A stretch of 26,389 bases of DNA from Armatimonadaceae bacterium (GTDB lineage: Bacteria > Armatimonadota > Armatimonadia > Armatimonadales > Armatimonadaceae). The translations under genes were made by a program, and so were the position numbers. Below, piece by piece: positions 1 to 8,769 of this stretch. Each line of letters begins with the position of its first letter. Within the stretch, counting starts at the first letter, position 1. Under the pieces are notes generated by a model. It worked only from the letters and a program-made list of their open reading frames with translations. It ran no database searches and was not told the DNA's origin. The stretch is taken from positions 1 to 26,389 of the forward strand of contig JAUJNC010000059.1 of NCBI GenBank assembly GCA_030446525.1, written 5' to 3'.

Positions 1-2
1 GG

Positions 3-1826
3 GACAGGCGCGATAACCCGGGCGACGCTTTCTGGACAGAGTTCCATGACCCCGGCGCGGCGTGGCGTGGCAAGCCGTTCTGGAGCTGGAACGGCAAACT
101 TGAAGAGGCGGAACTGCTCCGCCAGATCTACGTGCTGAAGCAGATGGGCATGGGCGGCTTCTTCATGCACTCGCGCACCGGGCTGTCCACGGAGTACCTG
201 GGTGACGAGTGGTTCCATCTGACCAACCGCTGCGCCGACGAAGCCCGGCGGCTGGGGATGGAAGCCTGGCTCTATGACGAGGACCGCTGGCCCAGCGGCA
301 CCGCTGGCGGCATGGTCACCCAGAACTCGGCCCATCGACTGAAGTTTCTGAGCCTGCGCCCCACGCTCGGCGATCAGTTCGCCTGGCAAGGCGACATCGT
401 CGCCGCCTTTGCCTGCGCTCTGGACGGGCTGGACTATACCGACTGCCAGCGCATCACTCCGGATACGTCCGCCTCCGTGTATGCCGACAGGGCGGTGCTG
501 GTCTTCGTCATCGAGGAGCAGGAGAAGTCCAGCTTTTACAACGGCTACACCTACGTGGACACCATGAACCGCGGAGCCACCGAGGACTACCTGTGCCTGA
601 CTCATGAGAAGTACAAAGCGCGCTGCGGCGACCGACTCGGCACATCCATCCGCGGCATCTTCACCGATGAGCCGCACCGCCTGGTCATTAATCCGGTCGA
701 GAGCGTCTGGTGTCAGATCCACGCCGGCTGGGCGCGCGACCTGAGCCCCCAGACGAAGGCGATTCAGGAACTGGAAGATGGCTACCGAGAGTTATTCCAC
801 TGGCTAGCGGGGGCGCAGATCGACTTTGACTACGCCGACGAGGAGATGCTGGCTCGTCGGGGCGGTGTGGAGCGGGGCGCGGATGGCACCCCCCTCCTGC
901 GTCTGGGGCAGGTGAGTTACCGCACGGCGGTAGTCGGGCGTATGACCACCATCCGCGCCGGCACCGTCAGGATGCTGAAGGCGTTTGTCGCGTCGGGCGG
1001 GAAGGTGGTCTTCGCGGGCGAGCCGCCGGCGTATGTGGATGCCGTGTCGTCGTCCGCCGCAGCGGATCTGGCGTCACGCGCACTGCTTCTTCCCTGGGAA
1101 CGAGATCGGGTCGTGAGTGCCTGCAGGGAGGTGCTGCAGAATCCCGTGGAGAGTGTGGACCTGGAAACGGGGGCGTCTCGGGCGGACATCTTCTGCCAGC
1201 TTCGCCGCGATGGTGAACGCCGGTATTTGGTGGCGATGAATGTCAGCGTGGAGCATCTGCACGTCGGCGCCAACGAGATCACTCTGGAGACGGATTTCCG
1301 CGCCACGACCGATATAGAGGCTATCTACCTGCTCGGCGACTTCGGCGTTCGGCTCCGCGGGACGGAGAATGCGCTGACGGCGCTGCCGGATAGACTGGAG
1401 GCGGGCGACCTGAAAGGGCAGGGGCTTCCCTTCTACGGCGCGGCCGTCTCCTATCGGGTGCCGGTCCGCGACCGGCCGGCGGCCGGCGAGCGTGTTTTCC
1501 TCAACCTGCCGGCGTTCGAGGCGGCCTGTGTCAAGGTCGCCTCCAACGAGATGGCGCCACGCCTGATCGGGTGGCAGCCCTACCGGGTGGAGGTGACCGA
1601 GGATCTCAGGTGCGGCGACGTACTCGAATTGGAGGCAGTGCTCACCCGCCGCAATACCTTCGGGCCGCTGCACCAGGTGCCGCTGAAGGCTGTGGCGTAT
1701 GGCCCCGCTAACTTCGTCACGGAAGGCGCGCACTTCTCGGAAGATTACATGCTCTATCCGGCCGGTCTGCTCGCTCCGCCTTTCTTGGAGTTCCTGGTGG
1801 AAGGGGATGCGACCGTTGCACCCTGA
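3..1826 (+). CDS. GH106-like glycoside hydrolase, 5'-partial and lacking its central region
   Basis: The frame is open from the left edge, so the start lies outside the window; the GTG at 132 is internal. The N-terminal block (FWSWNGKLEE, GGFFMHSRTGL, AWLYDEDRWPSGTAGG) is the usual opening of large GH106-like (alpha-L-rhamnosidase-type) enzymes, which would remove rhamnose or related sugars from polysaccharides or glycosides. At about 680 the sequence jumps from TDEPHR straight to VINPVESVW. In full-length relatives, as I recall them, several hundred residues separate these two blocks, including most of the catalytic barrel. The reading frame continues without error to a beta-rich C-terminal part (roughly 1150-1826). 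About 607 residues are visible where the family is usually near 1,000. The family call is fairly sure; catalytic activity is doubtful because the middle is missing. It converges on the minus-strand operon ending at 1854. Confidence 0.75.
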   Translation, partial: DRRDNPGDAFWTEFHDPGAAWRGKPFWSWNGKLEEAELLRQIYVLKQMGMGGFFMHSRTGLSTEYLGDEWFHLTNRCADEARRLGMEAWLYDEDRWPSGTAGGMVTQNSAHRLKFLSLRPTLGDQFAWQGDIVAAFACALDGLDYTDCQRITPDTSASVYADRAVLVFVIEEQEKSSFYNGYTYVDTMNRGATEDYLCLTHEKYKARCGDRLGTSIRGIFTDEPHRLVINPVESVWCQIHAGWARDLSPQTKAIQELEDGYRELFHWLAGAQIDFDYADEEMLARRGGVERGADGTPLLRLGQVSYRTAVVGRMTTIRAGTVRMLKAFVASGGKVVFAGEPPAYVDAVSSSAAADLASRALLLPWERDRVVSACREVLQNPVESVDLETGASRADIFCQLRRDGERRYLVAMNVSVEHLHVGANEITLETDFRATTDIEAIYLLGDFGVRLRGTENALTALPDRLEAGDLKGQGLPFYGAAVSYRVPVRDRPAAGERVFLNLPAFEAACVKVASNEMAPRLIGWQPYRVEVTEDLRCGDVLELEAVLTRRNTFGPLHQVPLKAVAYGPANFVTEGAHFSEDYMLYPAGLLAPPFLEFLVEGDATVAP

Positions 1827-1853
1827 TGTCGTCCAAAATGCGGGACTGCCAGA

Positions 1854-2192
1854 CTAGCTCCTGGAGCACACGCGAAAGTTCCCGTAGCTTCGACCATACG
1901 TTTGCGGGACGGTCTGCCATCGGTTACCGTAGGCCCTCGGGTGGTCTTTCCCGTCGTGGTACAGGTACGCTTGCGCCCTTCCCGCGAAGGTGAGGAGGGT
2001 GCGCTCGTAGCTCGCCCCCATCTCGCCCCTGATCCACATCCCGTGGACGACGTGTTTCATGTTGCGGTGCCGCTCGCGGAAGCCGCTCGCCTGCACCGCC
2101 CGGCTGATGTCCAGGGCGGTGAACGTCTCGCCGAGCGCGACCCGCCGCCGCACTTCCTTTTCTATCTCCGCGCGAAGGAACTGGTTGTTCAT
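1854..2192 (-). CDS. small conserved hypothetical protein downstream of PARP
   Basis: This 112-residue protein has no name I can give it. The ATG at 2192 is preceded by AGGAGA at a good distance. The first 45 residues look helical and could form a helix-turn-helix (TALDISRAVQASGF, then RHRNMKHVVH), followed by a beta-like segment (YERTLLTFAG, AYLYH). I recall similar short proteins of this layout as hypothetical proteins in several phyla. The gene starts 36 bases after the PARP stop on the same strand, so the two are probably co-transcribed. A DNA-binding or PARP-accessory role is inference only. The C-terminal 25 residues look less constrained and may have been extended by a changed stop. 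Confidence 0.65.
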   Translation of the reverse strand: MNNQFLRAEIEKEVRRRVALGETFTALDISRAVQASGFRERHRNMKHVVHGMWIRGEMGASYERTLLTFAGRAQAYLYHDGKDHPRAYGNRWQTVPQTYGRSYGNFRVCSRS

Positions 2193-2228
2193 GGGGACTT
2201 CTCCTGGTTTCTGTCTGCCGGATACGGA

Positions 2229-3542
2229 TCACTTCCCGGTCGGGCCGCACTCGACAAGGAAGATCGGGTTGATGCGATCCGTGGAGTACACGATCATCTC
2301 GTTGTTGACCACGCCCGACCTGCCTGCCCTGGCGAACGTGCTGTCGTAGCCCGGCTTGGGCAGCTGCTCGGCGCAGCTGCCGGGGGTGTAGCTCCGGCCC
2401 AGGGCGACCTGGCACAGGAACATGTAGCAGGTCTCCTCGCGCGTGCCCGACCAGTAGCCGTAGGCGTAGTTCAGGCTTTTGGTGCTCTGGTCGGAAAAGT
2501 AGACCCCGTTGCCGAAAGCGCGGCCCGTGCAGTGCGCGGCGTTCGAGGGCGGGATGACGAAACCCGACTTCAGGATGGAGAGCAGGTTCGAGGCGCGCGT
2601 CCCGTGCCACAGCTCCTGGACGTTGCCGATCCGCTTGCCGTCCTCCTCGAAGGCGCGGCGCATCGAAGCGATCTCTACCCGGAAAAGGCGCCTGACATCG
2701 AGGTGCGCGCAGGCGTGCATCGCGCGCTGCGTGGCGCGGTACTTGCGGCGGACGCGGTCGATCTCCCGCCCGTCCTCGACCAGATGCAGCTTCGCCTCGA
2801 ACAGCCTGGGTTCGGGGACCTGCGGCTTGTCCTCTTCCCTCGGCGACGAGAGCGCCACCTGGAGGCTGGCTTCCAGTGAATCGAGGATGCCGCCCTGCTT
2901 TTGGACCGCTTCCAGGTCGGGGAAAAGCGTTTCGGGTTGGGGCTTGGCGCGGCCGATGTTCTGCGGGACCAGCATCAGGTATTCGTTAACCCGGGCAGTG
3001 AAGCCGGCGTTGCCGTAGTCCTGCCCGTGGACGAAGACGCCGATCTGCGACAGCAGGGCGCGCGCCTCGGCGATGGCGTCGGCGGTGACGATGCCGAGCG
3101 GGGTGGAAAAGGTGCCCCTGGCCTCGTCGTACTGCAGCGTGGTAGCCTCGAGGATGCGGTGGACGTTCACCCGCGCCAGATACGCCACCAGCTTCATCAT
3201 TTCGGGGGAGTTGGTCTCGATCTGGGCGCTGGCGAGCCGCGCCAGCTTTTCGCCGCCGATGCCGACCGCGCCGCCGGGCGCCGTGTTTCCCAGCGTCTTC
3301 TGCGGCTTGTAGCCCTTGGCCGCCTTCTCGCGGCACTTGCTGTCGAAAGCCCCTTCCGTGAAGCCCGCGGCCAGCCTGTGCTGCCCGTCCTCGCCGACGC
3401 GACCCCAGTGGGTTTCGCAGCTCCCGTCCGCGAACAGGCGGATGTTCCAGAACTTGTTGTTGTTCGCGGCGATGTTCGTCAGAACGTAGCGCGCTTCTTT
3501 GATGATGCCGGCGGTCGATGGGGATGCCGATGCGGTTGCCAA
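2229..3542 (-). CDS. WGR-domain poly(ADP-ribose) polymerase (bacterial PARP)
   Basis: This is a predicted ADP-ribosyltransferase that uses NAD+. Read from a TTG at 3542 (GAGG nine bases upstream) it has 437 residues; the frame is open to 3662, and a GTG at 3578 is an alternative start. Residues about 12-95 form a WGR domain (NNKFWNIRLF, then HWGRVGEDG), the nucleic-acid-sensing module of eukaryotic PARP1-3. A helical segment resembling the PARP regulatory domain follows. The catalytic domain shows the H-Y-E triad of true polymerases: H313 in LWHGT, Y348 in GVYFSD, E415 in NNEMIVY. A SKSLNYA-like helix follows Y348. The glutamate implies chain elongation rather than mono-ADP-ribosylation, going by known PARPs. 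Bacterial PARPs are rare; the best known is from Herpetosiphon. It is followed by a 112-aa partner gene. No glycohydrolase is visible nearby. A role in DNA-damage response or defence is inference. Confidence 0.9.
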   Translation of the reverse strand: MATASASPSTAGIIKEARYVLTNIAANNNKFWNIRLFADGSCETHWGRVGEDGQHRLAAGFTEGAFDSKCREKAAKGYKPQKTLGNTAPGGAVGIGGEKLARLASAQIETNSPEMMKLVAYLARVNVHRILEATTLQYDEARGTFSTPLGIVTADAIAEARALLSQIGVFVHGQDYGNAGFTARVNEYLMLVPQNIGRAKPQPETLFPDLEAVQKQGGILDSLEASLQVALSSPREEDKPQVPEPRLFEAKLHLVEDGREIDRVRRKYRATQRAMHACAHLDVRRLFRVEIASMRRAFEEDGKRIGNVQELWHGTRASNLLSILKSGFVIPPSNAAHCTGRAFGNGVYFSDQSTKSLNYAYGYWSGTREETCYMFLCQVALGRSYTPGSCAEQLPKPGYDSTFARAGRSGVVNNEMIVYSTDRINPIFLVECGPTGK

Positions 3543-3809
3543 ATGCTTTGCCCTCGCTAAACTTGGTCTGGGATTCACAGCGCCCGCTCCGGAGCGCCTC
3601 GCCTGCCCTTTCACTCCGCCCTGACGGAGCAAAGCGGAAGCCGTTCGGCATCGAAACGTCAAAGCGGGGCGCTACGTCGCGCCGCTGGTCGCCGAACGGG
3701 GCGGGGCCGGGTAGAAAGACGGGGTCTTGTCGCCGGGTAGGCAGGAAAGCAGGGGCGTCGCGTCCTATCTTAGGGCGGAACGCCTTTGGCGCAAGGAGTA
3801 AACGGAGCG

Positions 3810-4610
3810 ATGACGGTAACGGGGCCGGAGACAACCTACCGGCAGAAGACGTTCGCGCAGGACGATCTGCAAGGGATGGCGGCGGCGGTGCACGAGGACG
3901 GGTTCGCCCTGATCCCCGGCGTGCTTTCGCCCGAGGAGGTGGCCGCGTGCCGCGCCCACATCGACCGCCTGAAGCCCATCCACTGGGACCGCCTGAGCGG
4001 CCCCACGGACCACTTCAAGAACGTGTTCAATCAGGACACCTTCTGGCTGCCGTTTCTGGATCGCCCGCCGGTCATCGACCTGGCGGAGGCGACGATGGGC
4101 GAAGACTGTCATATCATCGGCGAAACCGCTTGGCGGTCGCACCCGGGCCACGACGGCTGGGGCGTCCACGCGGACGCGCTGGCGATGACGCTGCCCGAGA
4201 CGCTGCTCACCGACGGCGAGTTCCGGCTGCCCGTCCATATCTGCACGGCGCACTACTACCTGTCGGACATCACCCCCGAGCTTTGCCCGACCTGGGTCAT
4301 CCCCGGCTCGCACAAATCCGGGCGCCGGCCGCAGAAGGGCGAGGCGGCGTGGAACGGGCGGGAGCTGGAGCCCGTGCTGTGCCGGGCGGGCGACGTGCTG
4401 TTCTTCCGCTCCGAGGTGTGGCACACGGGCTCGAAGAACGCCACCCCGGACCAGACGCGCTACCTGCTCCAGGTGCATTACAGCCGCCGCCACGTGGCCC
4501 AGCACTTTTCTCCGTTCCTGACGTGGCAGTTCTCGCCCGAGGTGCTGGCGACCGCGAATGCCCGGCAGCGGCGCCTGCTGGGGGATCACAGGCAGAGCGC
4601 GTATGATTGA
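3810..4610 (+). CDS. phytanoyl-CoA dioxygenase (PhyH) family protein
   Basis: This is a non-heme Fe(II)/2-oxoglutarate-dependent oxygenase of 266 residues; the substrate is unknown. The ATG at 3810 has AAGGAG at 3793-3798 and is preferred over the upstream TTG at 3786. The metal triad is visible as H120 and D122 in WGVHADAL and H205 in VWHTGSKN. An arginine after RYLLQVHYSRR fits the 2-oxoglutarate site. WVIPGSHKSG is the typical PhyH loop between the two halves of the fold. The stop overlaps the start of the SDR gene by 8 bases, which implies translational coupling and a shared pathway: an oxygenase hydroxylating a substrate that a dehydrogenase then oxidises. PhyH proteins are commonly expanded in environmental bacteria, and the true substrate cannot be read from sequence. 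Confidence 0.9.
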   Translation: MTVTGPETTYRQKTFAQDDLQGMAAAVHEDGFALIPGVLSPEEVAACRAHIDRLKPIHWDRLSGPTDHFKNVFNQDTFWLPFLDRPPVIDLAEATMGEDCHIIGETAWRSHPGHDGWGVHADALAMTLPETLLTDGEFRLPVHICTAHYYLSDITPELCPTWVIPGSHKSGRRPQKGEAAWNGRELEPVLCRAGDVLFFRSEVWHTGSKNATPDQTRYLLQVHYSRRHVAQHFSPFLTWQFSPEVLATANARQRRLLGDHRQSAYD

Positions 4611-5358
4611 CCTGACGGACAAGCACGTCTTCATCGCGGGCGGCAGCCGCGGCATCGGCCGGGCGACGGCGCTGCTCGCCGCCCGCGCCGGGGCGTCGGT
4701 GTCAATCAACTACCTGCAGAATGGCGAGGCCGCCGCGTCGGTGGTGCGGGATGTCGAAGCGCTGGGTCGGCAGGCGGTGGCCGTGCAGGCCGACATCGCG
4801 GAGGAGGGGGCGGCGGACCGGGCCGTCGACGAGGCCGTGGCGCGCCTGGGACCGCTGCACGGGCTGGTGGTGTCGGCCAGCGTCTTCGAGCCGGGCCCCC
4901 TGGGCGAGATGACGGCCGCGTTCTGGGACCGCGTGATGGCGCTCAACGTGCGCGGGACGTTCCTGGCGGTGCGGGCGGCGGCGCGGCACCTGCGGCCGCG
5001 AAGGAACGGCAGTATCGTGATCTACACGTCCACGGCGGGGCAGCGCGGGTCGAGCGTGTATTCGGCGTACGCGACGTCCAAGGGGGCGCAGCTCCTTTTC
5101 ATGCGCTCGATGGCCAAGGAGCTGGCGCCGGACCGGGTCCGCGTCAACTGCGTCGCCCCGGGCTGGACCGAGACCGACATGAGCCGCGAGGCGATGGACG
5201 CCGAGGGGCGCGTGGGCATCATCGCCAGCATCCCGCTGGGGCGCATCGGCCGTCCCGAAGACCCCGCCGCCGCCGCCTGCTTCCTGCTCTCGGACCTGGC
5301 CGAGTTTATCACGGGCTCCACCATCACCGTGGACGGCGGCTTCGACATGCGCGGGTGA
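4603..5358 (+). CDS. short-chain dehydrogenase/reductase (SDR, FabG-like)
   Basis: This is a classical SDR oxidoreductase of 251 residues using NAD(P)H. The ATG at 4603 lies inside the last codons of the PhyH gene (8-base overlap), which fixes both the start and the operon. The cofactor loop GGSRGIGRA sits at residues 13-21 and the catalytic residues are S143, Y156 and K160 (YATSK). The C-terminal VDGGFDMRG is the usual FabG-like ending. The structural NNAG motif is replaced by VVSASVFEP, an unusual variant. By context it probably oxidises or reduces the PhyH product rather than acting in fatty-acid synthesis, but that is inference. Confidence 0.92.
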   Translation: MIDLTDKHVFIAGGSRGIGRATALLAARAGASVSINYLQNGEAAASVVRDVEALGRQAVAVQADIAEEGAADRAVDEAVARLGPLHGLVVSASVFEPGPLGEMTAAFWDRVMALNVRGTFLAVRAAARHLRPRRNGSIVIYTSTAGQRGSSVYSAYATSKGAQLLFMRSMAKELAPDRVRVNCVAPGWTETDMSREAMDAEGRVGIIASIPLGRIGRPEDPAAAACFLLSDLAEFITGSTITVDGGFDMRG

Positions 5359-5456
5359 GAATGCTCGTTGCTTTGGGAATGACCGAATCTATGCCCGCGG
5401 CACGCTTCGCCGCTTCACGGGTCAAGGTTCGCCCTCGACAACGCTAAAGAAGCCGT

Positions 5457-5470
5457 CGCGCTTCAGCGCG
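5457..5470. repeat. short inverted repeat in the SDR-GH97 gap
   Basis: CGCGCT, two bases, then AGCGCG form a small perfect hairpin in the 210-base gap between the SDR stop and the GH97 start. No T-run follows, so a terminator role is weak. The rest of the gap shows nothing recognisable. Confidence 0.35.
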
Positions 5471-5568
5471 TGCGGAGTGTCACACGTCCGGCGCTGGATC
5501 CCTTGAACGGCGGTGGGCTACCCGCGCACAGCGTCCCGGTCGGCTGGCGGGTAGCGAAGGAGGAGAAC

Positions 5569-7443
5569 ATGCGCGATGTCGTCCGAAGTGGCACGCAGCC
5601 CGCCGGAGGGGGATTTTCGCCTGCGGGTGAGGCGATGGCGCCTGTCGAGCCCCCCGCGAGCCGGGTGGAGTCTCCGGACGGAAAAGTCGCGGTCGATTTT
5701 GTGCTGCAATCAGGAGGCGTTCCCGCGTACAAGATCACGTATCTTGACAAACCCATCGTGCTCGAATCGCGACTCGGCTTCGAGCCTGACTTCACGGACG
5801 GCTTTCAGGTTATCAAGACGTCTTCGCGCGCCCATGAGGGGCAGTGGACCCACGCCTTCGGAGAGCGCAGGGTCATTCCGGACAACTACCGCGAGCGGAA
5901 CGTCGATCTGAAGCACGAATCCGGGCGACTCCTGCGGCTCACGTTCCGCGCCTACGACGAGGGCGCCGCACTCCGGTATTCGTTCCCGGAGCAGGAGACC
6001 GAGGAGTTCACCTTTACCGGAGAGCGGACCGAGTTCCGCTTCCCCGAAGACACCGGCGGCTACGAGGAGCACGGCACCGAGGGCGAGTACCGGCGCGTCG
6101 AGACCGGGGAGATCCAGCCGTATTGCGAGCGCCCGCTGACGCTCACATACGCCAGCGGGCTGTTTGCCTGGCTGGCCGAGGCGGCTAACGAGCGTTACCC
6201 GCGCCTGCTGCTGTCGCCGCTGCCGGACGCCCCCGGGGCGCTGGTCAGCGCGCTGGGCGGAACGACTTCGAACACCGCAAAAGCCAACCAGCGGCATGAC
6301 CCGACTGCGACGCTTCCGGCGGGTTCCTCGAGCCCGTGGCGCCTGTTCGTCGTCGGCCAGAAGCCCGGCGACCTTCTCGAGCGCAATTATCTGATGCTGA
6401 ACCTGAACGCGCCCCTGGCGCTGCAGGACACCTCCTGGATCAAACCCGGGAAGGCGATGCGCGACACCACGCTCACCACCGCGGGCTCCAAGGCGATCAT
6501 CGACTTTGCCGAAAAGGGGGGCTTGCAGTACACCCACCTGGACTGGAAATGGTACGGCTCCGAAGACCTCGACACCGGCGACGCCACCACCGTGCGCGTG
6601 CCGGACCTGGACATCCCCGAGATCGTCCGCCATGGCCGCGAGAAGAACGTGGGCCTGATCGTTTATGTGGATCGGCGTCAGATCAAAAAGCAGCGCGACA
6701 TCCTCTTCCCGCTTTACGAGCGGTGGGGCCTCAAGGGCGTGAAGATCGGCTTTGTCGACGTCGGGCCGCAGGAGGAGACTGCCTGGATCACGGAGACGGT
6801 GCAAAAAGCGGCGCAGCACCGCCTCCTGCTGAACATCCACGACGGGTACCGCGCCACGGGAAACAACCGCACCTATCCCAACCTGATGACGGTGGAAGGG
6901 ATCCGCGGCAACGAGCACATGCCGACGCCGGAGCACAACTGCACGCTCCCTTTCGCGCGTTATGTGTCCGGCGCGGGCGACTACACGGTCTGTTACTACA
7001 CCCCGCGCAAGCAGACCACCTTCGCGCACCAGCTCGCCATGGCGGTAGTGTCCTTCAGCCCCCTGCAGTGGATCTTCTGGTACGACAAGCCGTCCGATTA
7101 CCGGGGCGAGCCGGAAGTGGAGTTCTTCCGCCAGGTGCCCACTGTCTGGGATGACACGCAGGTCATCCATGGCGAGATCGGCGGGTACGCCACGATTGCG
7201 CGCCGGAGCGGGGACGATTGGTTCGTGGGCGCCATCAACAACAGCCAGCCGAGGCAGCTGCAGATCCCGCTGGGCTTCCTGACAGAGGGGCGGAACCACA
7301 TCGCCCGTATCTACTCGGACGACGATTCGGTCGAGACCCGCACCAAAGTGGGCATCGAGAGGGTTGCGGTAACGTCGGAGACAAAGCTCGACGTGCCGCT
7401 GCGACCCGCGGGAGGTCAGGCCATCTGGATCACGCCCGTTTGA
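5569..7443 (+). CDS. glycoside hydrolase family 97 protein
   Basis: This is a predicted alpha-glycosidase (alpha-glucosidase or alpha-galactosidase type) of 624 residues. The ATG at 5569 follows AAGGAGGAG and is much better supported than the upstream frame opening; an ATG at 5638 is also possible. No clear signal peptide is seen. An N-terminal beta-sandwich (about residues 30-260; VESPDGKVAVDF, LGFEPDFTDGF) leads into a barrel (THLDWKWYG, GVKIGFVDVG about 390, NIHDGYRATG about 422, TVEGIRGNEH about 442, SFSPLQWIFWYD) and a small C-terminal beta domain. Calcium-binding glutamates typical of GH97 are plausible at EGIRGNE. The position of the retaining nucleophile Asp appears to be Gly (VKIG), while the position of the SusB general-base Glu appears to be Asp (NIHD), so the mechanism class is unclear. 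It may belong to the same carbohydrate-use set as the GH106-like gene. Confidence 0.92.
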   Translation: MRDVVRSGTQPAGGGFSPAGEAMAPVEPPASRVESPDGKVAVDFVLQSGGVPAYKITYLDKPIVLESRLGFEPDFTDGFQVIKTSSRAHEGQWTHAFGERRVIPDNYRERNVDLKHESGRLLRLTFRAYDEGAALRYSFPEQETEEFTFTGERTEFRFPEDTGGYEEHGTEGEYRRVETGEIQPYCERPLTLTYASGLFAWLAEAANERYPRLLLSPLPDAPGALVSALGGTTSNTAKANQRHDPTATLPAGSSSPWRLFVVGQKPGDLLERNYLMLNLNAPLALQDTSWIKPGKAMRDTTLTTAGSKAIIDFAEKGGLQYTHLDWKWYGSEDLDTGDATTVRVPDLDIPEIVRHGREKNVGLIVYVDRRQIKKQRDILFPLYERWGLKGVKIGFVDVGPQEETAWITETVQKAAQHRLLLNIHDGYRATGNNRTYPNLMTVEGIRGNEHMPTPEHNCTLPFARYVSGAGDYTVCYYTPRKQTTFAHQLAMAVVSFSPLQWIFWYDKPSDYRGEPEVEFFRQVPTVWDDTQVIHGEIGGYATIARRSGDDWFVGAINNSQPRQLQIPLGFLTEGRNHIARIYSDDDSVETRTKVGIERVAVTSETKLDVPLRPAGGQAIWITPV

Positions 7444-7575
7444 GCAGGGCGAAAGTCGTTGTCATTGCTGGGGCGCGATTCTGCTCATCGCTTCGACGTC
7501 TGGCGGATCATTGGCGCCTTCCTGGGGTATACTGCCCCTGCCGATCGCTGTTTCCGCAGCAGGATGGAGAAGGGT

Positions 7576-8340
7576 ATGCCCAGCCCCAAGAGTTATTTGA
7601 TCGATATGGACGGCGTGCTGGTGCGCGGCAACCAGCCTATCGCCGGTGCCAACGACTTTATTCACCGCTTACAAGCCGCCGGCGCCAAGTTCCTCGTCCT
7701 GACCAACAATTCCCTGTATACCCGGCGCGATCTGCACGCAAGACTCCAGCACCTGGGCTTGGACGTTCCGCCGGATGCCATCTACACCTCCGCGCTGGCG
7801 ACGGCGCAATTCCTCCAAACGCAGCAGCCCAATGGCAGCGCCTACGTCATCGGTGAGGCCGGTCTGACGACCGCCTTGCATGATATCGGTTATATCATCA
7901 CGGACCATCAACCCGACTACGTGGTGCTGGGCGAGACAACCGCCTACAGTTTCGAGCGCATCACCCAGGCGATGCGCTTGGTGGCCGCCGGCGCCCGCTT
8001 TATCGCCACGAACCCGGATGTCTCCGGGCCCAGTGAAGCCGGGCTGGTGCCGGCCTGCGGCGCGGTGGCCGCCCTGATTGCCGCCGCGACCCAGGTGACG
8101 GCCTACTTCATCGGCAAGCCCAATCCGCTGATGATGCGCACCGCGCTGCGCACGCTCGATGCCCATTCCGAAGAGTCCGTGATGGTGGGTGACCGCATGG
8201 ACACCGATATCATTGTCGGCACCGAGAGCGGTTTAGAGACGATCCTGGTGCTGACCGGCGTGACGCGCCGCGAGGATGTGGCGCGCTACCCGTATCGACC
8301 GACGCAGATTGTCGAATCCGTAGCAGATATCATCGTCTGA
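7576..8340 (+). CDS. HAD-superfamily (subfamily IIA, NagD-like) phosphatase
   Basis: This is a sugar-phosphate or nucleotide phosphatase of 254 residues, close to the 250 of E. coli NagD. The ATG at 7576 has GGAG 6 bases upstream; an ATG at 7564 is less likely. HAD motif I is DMDGVL (D10, D12), motif II is LVLTNNS, motif III is K181 in GKPNP and motif IV is VGDRMDTD (D206 and following). The IIA cap domain lies between motifs II and III. All catalytic residues are present, so the gene looks functional. The substrate is not predictable from sequence. It follows GH97 by 132 bases and may be transcribed separately. Confidence 0.93.
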   Translation: MPSPKSYLIDMDGVLVRGNQPIAGANDFIHRLQAAGAKFLVLTNNSLYTRRDLHARLQHLGLDVPPDAIYTSALATAQFLQTQQPNGSAYVIGEAGLTTALHDIGYIITDHQPDYVVLGETTAYSFERITQAMRLVAAGARFIATNPDVSGPSEAGLVPACGAVAALIAAATQVTAYFIGKPNPLMMRTALRTLDAHSEESVMVGDRMDTDIIVGTESGLETILVLTGVTRREDVARYPYRPTQIVESVADIIV

Positions 8341-8726
8341 TTCCGTGACGGTTTGGCAGCGTGTTTGGGATGCGGCCGCACTTTGGATGTTGCGTCACCT
8401 GCAATTACGGAACAGGCGACATTCAATGACGAGCCCTTCCCACGGTGCGCCTGCAAATCGGCGCGTCATTAAGCGGGGATTGCCGCCACAGCACCACCCT
8501 TCGGCGCGCCCGCCACGTACCATCCGGCTTGACTCCCCCTCCTTCGGTGCCCTGTTTTGATGGGTCATAACTCCTCATCGGTTTCCTGACTGGCTGCCCC
8601 TTCCCGTTGCGCTCTCTGTCGGGACGGAGTTCCCGGTGGGGTAAAAGGTACTGACTCCAGGCCCTGCAGGAGGCGGGTGCGGGACTGGGCCAGCGGCCGG
8701 AAAGGACGAAAGGACGGCTATAAGCG
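8341..8726. other. intergenic region without a recognisable gene
   Basis: The 386 bases between the NagD-like gene and the PhoD-like gene hold only short frames without family motifs or good ribosome sites. No T-tailed terminator or clear sigma-A promoter is seen. A transposase or TnpB tail was considered and not supported. Confidence 0.4.
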
Positions 8727-8751
8727 TTGTCCCGGGCAGAAGGAGACCCTA

Positions 8752-8769
8752 ATGAGAAATCCACAATGA
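8752..8769 (+). promoter_or_regulatory. five-codon leader ORF coupled to the PhoD-like gene
   Basis: A strong AAGGAG stands 6 bases before an ATG at 8752 that encodes only MRNPQ and then TGA at 8767-8769. That stop overlaps the ATG at 8766 of the PhoD-like gene (ATGA). The only good ribosome site therefore serves the leader, and the main gene would be translated by re-initiation. A one-base indel that separated an original start from its gene is the alternative. Confidence 0.5.

Noticed and set aside
3563..3809. Shared promoter for the divergent PARP and PhyH operons
   Set aside because: The region is the right place, but no -35/-10 pair with acceptable spacing could be seen on either strand.
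5710..7299. 529-codon open frame opposite the GH97 gene
   Set aside because: Shadow frame; it has no family motif and no ribosome site.
8423..8726. Possible transposon (TnpB-like) tail in the gap before the PhoD-like gene
   Set aside because: Short Gly/Arg-rich frames only vaguely resemble such tails; no zinc-finger cysteines or RuvC motif.
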